In this document: positions 1 to 7,105 of the stretch, piece by piece | Layout of the letters: every line of letters starts with the position of its first letter | How positions within the stretch are numbered: position 1 is the first letter of the stretch | Source: an uncultured Eubacteriales bacterium | GTDB taxonomy: Bacteria; Bacillota; Clostridia; Oscillospirales; Oscillospiraceae | Reading direction: 5' to 3' | Assembly: GCA_900554625.1 (NCBI GenBank) | Contig: USHP01000098.1 | Coordinates: 1 to 7,105, forward strand | DNA: 7,105 nt | Translations under genes and position numbers: made by a program | The notes under the pieces: model-generated | Databases searched by the model: none | Seen by the model: only the letters and a program-made list of their open reading frames with translations | Told to the model about the DNA's origin: nothing

Positions 1-1654
<1,654 letters not shown>

Positions 1655-1655
<1 letters not shown>

Positions 1656-1691
1656 AGTTTCCCCCGGCATCCTCTGGATGCCGGGAAACTT
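1655..1691 (+). terminator. long hairpin at end of atpC, possible operon terminator or processing element
   Basis: The left arm (1655-1672) and right arm (1676-1691) pair over 16 base pairs around a TCT loop, with two extra C residues bulged from the run of five C at 1661-1665. The stem is GC-rich in its upper part and closes with AAGTTT/AAACTT. It starts at the last base of the atpC stop codon. The right arm is followed by ATATCCC and not by a T-run, so it does not meet the standard intrinsic-terminator pattern. It could be a weak terminator, an attenuator giving partial readthrough into the peptidase gene, or an mRNA 3'-end stabiliser. Confidence 0.55.
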
Positions 1692-1718
1692 ATATCCCAA
1701 GCGCACTCCCATATCCGT

Positions 1719-1725
1719 AAAGGAG
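1719..1725 (+). promoter_or_regulatory. ribosome binding site of the M28 peptidase gene
   Basis: AAAGGAG is a strong Shine-Dalgarno match. It lies 3 bases before an ATG at 1729 and 9 bases before a second in-frame ATG at 1735. The 9-base spacing is the more usual, so 1735 is preferred. The site also rules out the much longer in-frame reading that starts inside atpC. Confidence 0.8.
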
Positions 1726-1734
1726 CAAATGACC

Positions 1735-2958
1735 ATGAACCAAAACGAGATTACACAAATTTTTGCCGACACCGCATATGTCCGCACCGGCGGCAGTCCC
1801 CAGGAATTGAAAACAGCCGAGTATCTGCGTGACCAGGTTGCCAAAATGGGCATGAAAGCAGAAATCCTCCCCTTCGACGTTCCCATGTCCCAGATTCAGG
1901 AAGCTGTATTTCTGGCTGACGGAATCGAGATTCCCTGCAAGGGTTACCTGTGCGCCGGAAGCAGCACGGTGGAAGCGCCGTTTTACTATCTGGCCAATAC
2001 CGACAAGTATTCCCTGAGCCAGTGCCAGGGTAAGATCGTCATGATTGACGGCTACCTGGGGTACTGGATCTACCAGGATCTGCTGGAAAACGGAGCTGTA
2101 GGCTTCGTCACCTACGACGGAAATGCCAATTATGCCGACCGGGACATTGACCAGCGGGAACTGCGCAGCTATGTGCATAAAGGCAGCCGGATTCCCGGCG
2201 TTAATATCAACGCAAAGGATGCCGTCGCTCTGATTGCCAAGGGCGTCACCACTGCCAAAATTATCCTGCAGCAGGAGGAAACCACCGGAAAGTCTCACAA
2301 TGTCCTGCTGGAAATGCCGGGTGAAACAGAGGAATACATAATCTTCACCGCCCACTACGACTCCACCTCTTTGTCCCAGGGTGCCTATGACAACATGTCC
2401 GGAAGCATCGGCTTGTTGGCCATTGCCCAGGCCTTTGCTGGAAAGCCCCACCGTTACACCCTGCGTTTTCTCTGGTGCGGCAGCGAGGAACGGGGCCTGC
2501 TGGGTTCCAAGGCCTATTGTGAAGCAGCCACGAATCTTAACAAGTGCGTGCTGAATATCAACCTGGATATGATCGGCTGCATCATGGGTAAATTTATTTA
2601 CTGCGTCACTGCAGAGGAGAAGCTGTGTCACTATATCGCCTACATGGCCAGCGAACTGGGCTTCGGCATCACCGGTACACAGGATGTGTACTCCAGCGAT
2701 TCCACCCCTTTTGCTGATCGCGGCATTCCGGCTGTCTCCTTTGCCCGGGATGCACCCAATAATACCGCAACCATTCACAACCGCTACGACACCATGGCGC
2801 TTATGAGCCCAGAGCAGATGGAAAAGGACATTGGCTTCCTGATTGCCTTTGCCCAGAGAATGGCAAACGCCAAGCGCTGCCCGGTCAGCCGGGAAATCCC
2901 GGAGAATGTCAAGGAAAAGCTGGACATTTACCTGCTTCGCAAGCGCAAAGAAAGCTAA
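1735..2958 (+). CDS. M28-family zinc aminopeptidase with PA-like inserted domain
   Basis: Predicted di-zinc metallopeptidase of family M28, whose members remove N-terminal residues from peptides; the substrate cannot be read from sequence. It has 407 residues from the ATG at 1735 (409 from 1729). A short N-terminal part of the peptidase fold is followed by a PA-like domain at about residues 60-180 (GKIVMIDGY, then GAVGFVTYDGN) and the main catalytic domain from about 200. The full M28 active-site set is present: H207 and D209 in HYDS, bridging D219 in GAYDN, catalytic E251 and ligand E252 in GSEERG, D278 in NLDMIG and H348 in IHNRYDT. The N-terminus (MNQNEITQIF) is hydrophilic with no signal peptide or membrane segment, so a cytoplasmic enzyme is inferred although many M28 enzymes with PA domains are exported. 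No clear promoter lies between it and atpC, so readthrough from the ATP synthase operon is possible. A strong terminator follows. Confidence 0.9.
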   Translation: MNQNEITQIFADTAYVRTGGSPQELKTAEYLRDQVAKMGMKAEILPFDVPMSQIQEAVFLADGIEIPCKGYLCAGSSTVEAPFYYLANTDKYSLSQCQGKIVMIDGYLGYWIYQDLLENGAVGFVTYDGNANYADRDIDQRELRSYVHKGSRIPGVNINAKDAVALIAKGVTTAKIILQQEETTGKSHNVLLEMPGETEEYIIFTAHYDSTSLSQGAYDNMSGSIGLLAIAQAFAGKPHRYTLRFLWCGSEERGLLGSKAYCEAATNLNKCVLNINLDMIGCIMGKFIYCVTAEEKLCHYIAYMASELGFGITGTQDVYSSDSTPFADRGIPAVSFARDAPNNTATIHNRYDTMALMSPEQMEKDIGFLIAFAQRMANAKRCPVSREIPENVKEKLDIYLLRKRKES

Positions 2959-2972
2959 TCAAAACCGAAATT

Positions 2973-3005
2973 GGGGAGAGCTACGCTCTCCCCTTCTTTT
3001 GTTTT
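2973..3005 (+). terminator. intrinsic terminator of the M28 peptidase gene
   Basis: GGGGAGAGC (2973-2981) pairs perfectly with GCTCTCCCC (2985-2993) around a TAC loop, giving a 9-bp GC-rich stem. A T-rich tract TTCTTTTGTTTT follows directly. The hairpin begins 15 bases after the peptidase stop codon. The opposite strand lacks a T-run, so it acts on the plus strand. Confidence 0.92.
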
Positions 3006-3069
3006 CTACTCCCCGTCAATCTGCACAAATTCCGTCACAATTTATTCACATTTTCAGCCGCACTGCTAA

Positions 3070-3097
3070 TTGTTTTCCCTATGCAACGTGCTACAAT
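3070..3097 (+). promoter_or_regulatory. predicted sigma-A-type promoter of the purine permease gene
   Basis: The -35 candidate TTGTTT (3070-3075) and -10 TACAAT (3092-3097) are separated by 16 bases. TG at 3089-3090, one base before the -10, makes it an extended -10 promoter. Transcription would start near 3104, leaving a leader of about 45 bases. The placement after a strong terminator and before a single gene supports the call. Confidence 0.62.
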
Positions 3098-3136
3098 AAG
3101 CGTGTATTCTATTCGCTTTCCCAACGATAAAGAAAG

Positions 3137-3141
3137 AAAGG
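3137..3141 (+). promoter_or_regulatory. ribosome binding site of the purine permease gene
   Basis: AAAGG lies 8 bases before the ATG at 3150. It favours that start over an in-frame ATG at 3081, which lies between the predicted -35 and -10 and would add residues with no resemblance to the family N-terminus. Confidence 0.7.
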
Positions 3142-3149
3142 TAGAAAAT

Positions 3150-4589
3150 ATGTTGCAAAAAGTTTTTAAACTGACAGAAAACGGCACCACTGTCAAAACT
3201 GAGGTGGTGGCAGGCCTGACCACCTTCATGACCATGGCCTACATCATCGCCCTGAACCCCAACCTGCTCACCGGCTTCGGTGCGGAAGGCGCTGAGCTTT
3301 GGAACGGTGTATTCCTGGCCACCTGCCTGGCTTCCGCTGTGGGTATGTTCTGCATGGCATTCCTGGCCAACAAGCCCTTTGCCATGGCTCCCGGCATGGG
3401 CCTGAACAGCTTCTTTGCTGTGGTCGTTGGCAACATCGTGGCTCTGACCGGCATGAGCTATCTGGCCTCCTTCCAGGCTGCTCTGGTAATCATCCTGGTG
3501 GAAGGCATTGTGTTTCTGGTTCTGTCTGTGCTGAATATCCGTGAGAAGATCGTGGATTCCATCCCTCTGGGCATTCGTCTGGGCATCTCCCCTGCCATCG
3601 GCCTGATGCTGATGAACATCGGCCTGGGCTCCAACGTTGGTGTCTATGCCGAGGGCAACGGTTTCACCACTCCCTTCTATGTGATGCGGGACTTCTTCGG
3701 CGCTCTGACCCCCAGCGTTCTGCAGAACAACATGGGTGACGTGGGTTACGCCACCATGGTTCTCACTGTCGTTACCATGTTCGTCGGTCTGTTCGCCATT
3801 GTGGGCATGGCAAAGCGGGGTGTCAAGGGTGCTGTGCTCTTCGGCATGCTGATTGCTTCCGTGATTTACTGGGCAGGCTCCTTCCTGTTCCTGGGCACCA
3901 ATCCCTTCGCTTCCCTGGCAACCGCCTCTTTCCTGCCCCCCTTCGCTGACATGTTCAGCACCACCTTCTTCAAGTTCAACTTCCAGGGTTTTGTAGACAT
4001 TGGCTGGTTCACGGTCATTACCCTGACCATCACCTTCTGCATCATCGACATGTTTGACACCATCGGCACCCTGGTGGGCACCGCTTCCCGGGCTGGCATG
4101 GTAGACGAAAACGGCAACATGCCCAACATGAAAGAAGCTCTGCTGTCCGACGCCATTGGCACCATTGCCGGTGCCTGCAGCGGTACTTCCACCGTCACCA
4201 CCTTCGTCGAGTCCGCTTCCGGTGTAGAGGCTGGCGGACGAACCGGTCTGACTGCCTTTGTCACCGGCTTGATGTTCCTGGCCTGCATCTTCATTGCCCC
4301 CATTGCCGCCATCATCCCCGCCGCTGCTACTTCCTCCGCCCTGATTTATGTAGGCATCCTGATGCTCCAGGGTCTGAAGAATGTGAACTTCGAGGATATG
4401 GATCAGATGGTTCCCGTTTCTCTGATGCTGATCGGCATGCCCATCTCCGGCTCCATTGGTCACGCCATCGGCATTGGCCTGATTTCCTACACCATTATGA
4501 AAGTCTTCAGCGGGAAGGCCAAGGATGTTTCCATCCTGACTTATGCCATTTCCGCACTGTTCCTGGTGAAGTTCTTCCTGGCAGTGTAA
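3150..4589 (+). CDS. NCS2/AzgA-type purine (adenine/guanine/hypoxanthine) permease
   Basis: Predicted inner-membrane importer of purine bases, AzgA/PbuG branch of the NCS2 family, normally a proton symporter feeding purine salvage. It has 479 residues, within the usual range for the family, and is almost wholly hydrophobic segments joined by short loops, with 14 membrane spans expected from the family. Family landmarks are the opening FKLTENGTTVKTEVVAGLTTFMTMAYI, written here as residues 6-32; APGMGLNSFF in span 3; IIDMFDTIGTLVG with D300 and D303 in the span 8 region; and GTSTVTTFVESASG with E354, followed by GGRTGLT (362-368) in the span 10 region. Segments around D300 and E354 hold the substrate and proton site in this fold. 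Whether it prefers adenine or guanine/hypoxanthine cannot be decided, so the symbols pbuG and pbuO are withheld. It appears monocistronic, with its own promoter and terminator. Confidence 0.93.
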   Translation: MLQKVFKLTENGTTVKTEVVAGLTTFMTMAYIIALNPNLLTGFGAEGAELWNGVFLATCLASAVGMFCMAFLANKPFAMAPGMGLNSFFAVVVGNIVALTGMSYLASFQAALVIILVEGIVFLVLSVLNIREKIVDSIPLGIRLGISPAIGLMLMNIGLGSNVGVYAEGNGFTTPFYVMRDFFGALTPSVLQNNMGDVGYATMVLTVVTMFVGLFAIVGMAKRGVKGAVLFGMLIASVIYWAGSFLFLGTNPFASLATASFLPPFADMFSTTFFKFNFQGFVDIGWFTVITLTITFCIIDMFDTIGTLVGTASRAGMVDENGNMPNMKEALLSDAIGTIAGACSGTSTVTTFVESASGVEAGGRTGLTAFVTGLMFLACIFIAPIAAIIPAAATSSALIYVGILMLQGLKNVNFEDMDQMVPVSLMLIGMPISGSIGHAIGIGLISYTIMKVFSGKAKDVSILTYAISALFLVKFFLAV

Positions 4590-4605
4590 TTTATAACAAT
4601 CCTTT

Positions 4606-4634
4606 GGGGAGGGCAAACGCCCTCCCTGTTTTTT
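4606..4634 (+). terminator. intrinsic terminator of the purine permease gene
   Basis: GGGAGGGC (4607-4614) pairs perfectly with GCCCTCCC (4619-4626) around an AAAC loop, and G4606-T4627 can add a wobble pair. The tract GTTTTTT follows. It begins 16 bases after the permease stop codon. Confidence 0.92.
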
Positions 4635-4638
4635 ATGC

Positions 4639-4672
4639 AAAAAAGCGAACCGATTTGCTCGGTTCGCCTTTT
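4639..4672 (-). terminator. intrinsic terminator of asnS
   Basis: The arms 4645-4653 (GCGAACCGA) and 4659-4667 (TCGGTTCGC) pair perfectly over 9 bp with a 5-base loop. Read on the minus strand the hairpin is followed by six T (complement of 4639-4644), and it begins 15 bases after the asnS stop codon. On the plus strand it is followed by CTTTT, so it may also serve as a weak backup terminator for the permease transcript. Confidence 0.92.
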
Positions 4673-4682
4673 ACGGATTGTC

Positions 4683-6074
4683 TTACAGGTCGCAGTTGCC
4701 CACGGTTCTGGGGAAAGGAATGGCGTCGCGGATGTTGCCGATACCGGTCAGGTACATAACGCAGCGCTCAAAGCCCAAGCCGAAACCGGCATGGCGGGTA
4801 GAGCCGTACTTGCGCAGATCCATGTAGAATCCGTAATCCTCCGGCTTCATGCCCAGCTCCTCAATGCGGTTTTTCAGGATTTCGTAGTTGTCCTCACGCT
4901 GAGAGCCGCCGATGATCTCGCCGATGCCAGGCACCAGGCAGTCCATAGCCGCTACCGTCTTTCCGTCGGGGTTCAGCTTCATGTAGAAGGCCTTGATTTC
5001 CTTGGGATAGTCGGTGACGAATACAGGCTTCTTGAACACCACTTCCGTCAGGTAGCGCTCGTGCTCGGTCTGCAGGTCGCTGCCCCAGTGGACAGGATAC
5101 TCGAACTGGTCGTTGTGCTGCTCCAGCAGAGCAACTGCCTCAGTGTAGGTAATCCGGCCGAAATCGCTGGTCAGGATGTGGTTCAGCCGATCCAGCAGGC
5201 TCTTGTCCATAAACTGGTTGAAGAAGGCCATTTCCTCCGGAGCGTGCTCCAGAACGTAGGAAATGATATACTTGATCATGTCCTCGGCCAGACGCATATC
5301 GTCGTCCAGGTCGGCAAAGGCGATTTCCGGCTCGATCATCCAGAACTCCGCGGCATGGCGGGTGGTGTTGGAGTTCTCCGCACGGAAGGTGGGGCCGAAG
5401 GTGTAGACATTGCGGAAGGCCATGGCAAAGGTCTCGGCGTTCAGCTGGCCGGACACCGTCAGGTTGGTGGGCTTGCCATAGAAGTCCTTGCTGTAGTCCA
5501 CTGCTCCGTCCTCGGTCTTTGGCACATTGTTCAGGTCCAGAGTGGTTACCTGGAACATTTCACCGGCGCCCTCGCAGTCGGAACCGGTAATCAGCGGGGT
5601 ATGGACATAGACAAAATCCCGGTCCTGGAAGAACTGGTGAATGGCCATGGCAGCCAGGCTGCGGACACGGAACACGGCCTGGAAGGTGTTAGTCCGGGGA
5701 CGCAGATGGGTGATGGTCCGCAAAAATTCCATGGAATGGCGCTTAGGCTGCAGGGGATAGTCGCCGGTGGAAGGGCCTTCTACCGTGATAGAAGTGGCCT
5801 GAATCTCAAAGGGCTGCTTGGAATCCGGAGTCAGCTCCAGAGTGCCCTTGACAATCAGGGCAGCGCCGATATTGATCTTGGAAATTTCCTGGAAATTCTC
5901 CAGGGTATCATTATAAACCACCTGAACCGGCGTAAAATAGGTGCCGTCATTCAGGACGATAAAACCAAACTGCTTGCTGGGACGGCGATTTCGCACCCAG
6001 CCGCCGATCTGCACTTCCTGACCGGCATAACGCTCTGTGTTCTTGAACAGCTCACGGACGGTGATTAGTTCCAT
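4683..6074 (-). CDS. asnS: asparagine--tRNA ligase (asparaginyl-tRNA synthetase)
   Basis: This is a class IIb aminoacyl-tRNA synthetase that charges tRNA-Asn with asparagine in the cytoplasm, using ATP. The 463 residues match the usual bacterial length. An N-terminal OB-fold anticodon-binding domain spans about residues 15-100 ([11 protein letters not shown]), and the catalytic domain follows. Motif 1 lies around [10 protein letters not shown] (153-162), motif 2 is [11 protein letters not shown] (230-240, R231), and motif 3 is GLGFER (432-437) with the C-terminal [24 protein letters not shown] (356-366) and [10 protein letters not shown] (385-394) are typical of AsnRS and argue against AspRS. 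The ATG is preceded on the minus strand by AAAAGGAG, 11 bases upstream. The gene has its own predicted promoter and terminator and converges on the purine permease gene. No active-site residue looks missing. Confidence 0.98.
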   Translation of the reverse strand: MELITVRELFKNTERYAGQEVQIGGWVRNRRPSKQFGFIVLNDGTYFTPVQVVYNDTLENFQEISKINIGAALIVKGTLELTPDSKQPFEIQATSITVEGPSTGDYPLQPKRHSMEFLRTITHLRPRTNTFQAVFRVRSLAAMAIHQFFQDRDFVYVHTPLITGSDCEGAGEMFQVTTLDLNNVPKTEDGAVDYSKDFYGKPTNLTVSGQLNAETFAMAFRNVYTFGPTFRAENSNTTRHAAEFWMIEPEIAFADLDDDMRLAEDMIKYIISYVLEHAPEEMAFFNQFMDKSLLDRLNHILTSDFGRITYTEAVALLEQHNDQFEYPVHWGSDLQTEHERYLTEVVFKKPVFVTDYPKEIKAFYMKLNPDGKTVAAMDCLVPGIGEIIGGSQREDNYEILKNRIEELGMKPEDYGFYMDLRKYGSTRHAGFGLGFERCVMYLTGIGNIRDAIPFPRTVGNCDL

Positions 6075-6109
6075 AGGGAATCCCTCTCCTTTTGCTCGAA
6101 ATATAGTTA

Positions 6110-6138
6110 AGTATACGCCAATTGGGAAGATATTACAA
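6110..6138 (-). promoter_or_regulatory. predicted sigma-A-type promoter of asnS
   Basis: On the minus strand, -35 TTGTAA (complement of 6133-6138) and -10 TATACT (complement of 6110-6115) are separated by the ideal 17 bases. Transcription would begin near 6103, giving a leader of about 29 bases, too short for a T-box. The surrounding DNA is AT-rich. Confidence 0.72.
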
Positions 6139-6167
6139 GAGGAAAAAGAGGTTTTTGTAGAAAATAT

Positions 6168-6464
6168 TCAAATATTTCTCTCTTTGCCTGCAATCTGCTG
6201 CCCGTCCGACTCCGGCCCCTGCCGGATCAGCTGCAGCTTTTCCTGCCGGGTCATGGATTTGATGCAGCACTCCCGTTTCAGCGCCTGGCTGTGGGAGCCG
6301 CAGCATTCCTGGTATACCAGGCTCAGAGGACACCTGCTGCGGGTATACTTGGCTCCCCGGCCTGACCGGTGAGCCTGAAGCCGCTTTTCCACATCGGTAC
6401 TGATGCCTGTATAGAGGGTATCGTCTGCGCAGCGCAGGATGTACACATACCAAACAGATTCCAC
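6168..6464 (-). CDS. GIY-YIG domain protein, UPF0213/YhbQ-type
   Basis: Small stand-alone GIY-YIG nuclease-fold protein of 98 residues, the normal size for the UPF0213 (YhbQ) group, whose cellular role is poorly defined although E. coli members have been linked to DNA processing. The GIY and YIG elements appear as VYIL (7-10) and YTG (18-20). They are followed by the conserved arginine R28 in EKRLQAH, the KYTR segment (39-42) and the likely metal-binding E65 in ALKREC, so the nuclease residues look intact. The start is GTG, fixed by a consensus AGGAGG five bases upstream. It has six cysteines (C12, C45, C54, C55, C66, C67), including two CC pairs, which is high for its size. It lies 59 bases downstream of pncB with no obvious promoter of its own, so cotranscription with pncB is likely. 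The asnS promoter lies just beyond its stop. Confidence 0.92.
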   Translation of the reverse strand: MESVWYVYILRCADDTLYTGISTDVEKRLQAHRSGRGAKYTRSRCPLSLVYQECCGSHSQALKRECCIKSMTRQEKLQLIRQGPESDGQQIAGKERNI

Positions 6465-6469
6465 GGTTT

Positions 6470-6475
6470 CCTCCT
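6470..6475 (-). promoter_or_regulatory. ribosome binding site of the GIY-YIG gene
   Basis: The minus strand carries a full AGGAGG five bases before the GTG at 6464-6462. The family motif VYIL begins only seven residues into the protein from this GTG, and the site therefore supports the non-ATG start. Confidence 0.85.
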
Positions 6476-6485
6476 GATGACAGCA

Positions 6486-6513
6486 ATCGCCCAGAGCCGC
6501 AGCTCCGGGCGAT
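6486..6513 (-). terminator. hairpin between pncB and the GIY-YIG gene, weak terminator or attenuator
   Basis: The arms ATCGCCC (6486-6492) and GGGCGAT (6507-6513) pair, and GAGC (6494-6497) pairs with GCTC (6502-6505) after one A/C mismatch, giving 11 pairs and a CGCA loop. It lies 10 bases after the pncB stop codon. On the minus strand it is followed by TGCTGTC and not a T-run, so it is more likely partial termination or 3'-end protection than full termination. Confidence 0.5.
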
Positions 6514-6523
6514 ACAACGCCGA

Positions 6524-7105
6524 TTAGCCCTTGCCGTTACGCTTCAGCAGGCCGTATTTCACGTCCCACAGTTTCTGGCTCAGGTCAACATAGTAGGTCT
6601 GGGGATTGTCAAAGCGCTTGACTTCGTCCCACAGGGTATCCACCTGCTGGCGGCAGTAGGTGCGGATTTCCTCCAGGCTGGGCAGCCGGTACACCAGCTC
6701 GCCGTTCTTGAAAATGGGAACCTGCAGCTCCTTGGCGGTAAAATTGTACACCCGCTTGGTTTTCCAGGTTGCGTCGGGGTCGAAGATTTCCATGTCCTTG
6801 CTGTCATCCACGGTTTCATCATAAACCGTCAGATAGTCGGCAATGGCCTTGCCGGTATCGTTGGCGTAGAAGCGGTAAAGCTTCTTATAGTGGGGATTGG
6901 TAATCTTGCCCACGTTTTCGGAAATCTTGATCTTGGGCACCACGGTGCCGTCGGCTTCCTCCACCGCAACCAGCTTGTAAACGCCGCCGAACACCGGCTC
7001 GCTCTTAGCGGTAATCAGCCGCTCGCCTACGCCGAACAGGTCGATCTGGGCACCCTGACGGAGGATGTCCCGGATGATATACTCGTCCAGGGAGTTGGAC
7101 ACGGA
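6524..7105 (-). CDS. pncB: nicotinate phosphoribosyltransferase, C-terminal part, cut by window edge
   Basis: This is the C-terminal portion (194 residues visible) of nicotinate phosphoribosyltransferase, which joins nicotinate and PRPP to form nicotinate mononucleotide in the cytoplasmic Preiss-Handler route of NAD salvage. The frame is open through base 7105, and the GTG at 7102-7100 is an internal valine codon, not a start: the residues SVSNSLDEY around it belong to the conserved SNxLDEY region of the phosphoribosyl-binding core. Further family landmarks are GAQIDLFGVGERLIT, then EPVFGGVYKLVAVE and KIKISENVGKIT. The tail, rich in charged residues (KTKRVYNFTAKELQVPIF), is the usual C-terminal domain. 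The full protein is usually about 480 residues, so over half lies outside the window. A hairpin and then the GIY-YIG gene follow on the same strand. Confidence 0.93.
   Translation of the reverse strand, partial: SVSNSLDEYIIRDILRQGAQIDLFGVGERLITAKSEPVFGGVYKLVAVEEADGTVVPKIKISENVGKITNPHYKKLYRFYANDTGKAIADYLTVYDETVDDSKDMEIFDPDATWKTKRVYNFTAKELQVPIFKNGELVYRLPSLEEIRTYCRQQVDTLWDEVKRFDNPQTYYVDLSQKLWDVKYGLLKRNGKG

Noticed and set aside
1690..2778. Open frame of 362 codons on the minus strand, opposite the peptidase gene
   Set aside because: The plus-strand frame has the complete M28 active site, its own ribosome binding site and a terminator in the right orientation; the antisense frame has no recognisable domain.
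2994..3149. Purine riboswitch upstream of the purine permease gene
   Set aside because: Such riboswitches are common before purine transporter genes in Firmicutes, but I see no three-way-junction core sequence, and the leader from the predicted promoter is only about 45 bases.
3066..4640. Open frame of 524 codons on the minus strand, opposite the purine permease gene
   Set aside because: Its translation is low-complexity, rich in H, G, Q and D, as expected from the reverse complement of a hydrophobic membrane-protein gene with biased codons. It runs through the permease terminator, and the plus-strand gene has full family landmarks.
4635..6068. Open frame of 477 codons on the plus strand, opposite asnS
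   Set aside because: It starts inside the asnS terminator hairpin, resembles no family I recognise, and mirrors a certain asnS gene. It is explained by codon bias in the real gene.
6075..6167. T-box leader or intrinsic terminator between the GIY-YIG gene and asnS
   Set aside because: The predicted asnS leader is about 29 bases, too short for a T-box. The AT-rich inverted repeat at 6162-6177 has only a 2-base loop and weak pairing, so it is not a credible terminator.

Overview
The window looks like chromosomal DNA of a Gram-positive, Clostridia-type anaerobe, possibly an Oscillospiraceae/Ruminococcaceae-like gut bacterium. This lineage call is inference from protein character, GC-rich codon choice, AT-rich intergenic gaps, strong AGGAG-type ribosome binding sites and compact hairpin terminators; no database was searched. 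Coding density is high. I see no tRNA, rRNA, CRISPR array, insertion sequence, phage gene or attachment site.

Plus-strand half (1-4634). The window opens inside atpD (F1-ATPase beta subunit), which overlaps atpC (epsilon subunit) by an ATGA junction; this is the 3' end of an F-type ATP synthase operon. A long hairpin starting in the atpC stop codon separates it from a gene for an M28-family zinc aminopeptidase with a PA-like inserted domain and no visible signal peptide. That gene ends at a textbook intrinsic terminator. A predicted extended -10 promoter then drives a monocistronic NCS2/AzgA-type purine permease, which ends at its own terminator.

Minus-strand half (4639-7105). Reading right to left, the genes are the C-terminal part of a nicotinate phosphoribosyltransferase (pncB, NAD salvage, cut by the window edge), a small UPF0213-type GIY-YIG domain protein starting at GTG, and asparaginyl-tRNA synthetase (asnS) with its own predicted sigma-A-type promoter. 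asnS converges on the purine permease gene, and two back-to-back terminators fill the 93-base gap between them.

Functionally this is housekeeping DNA: energy conservation, peptide turnover, purine uptake, aminoacylation and NAD salvage. Apart from the atpD-atpC pair, nothing shows that the genes form one pathway. I found no convincing evidence of an undescribed multi-gene system. The points most worth checking are the peptidase gene behind the ATP synthase operon, the hairpin between them, and the cysteine pairs in the GIY-YIG protein.
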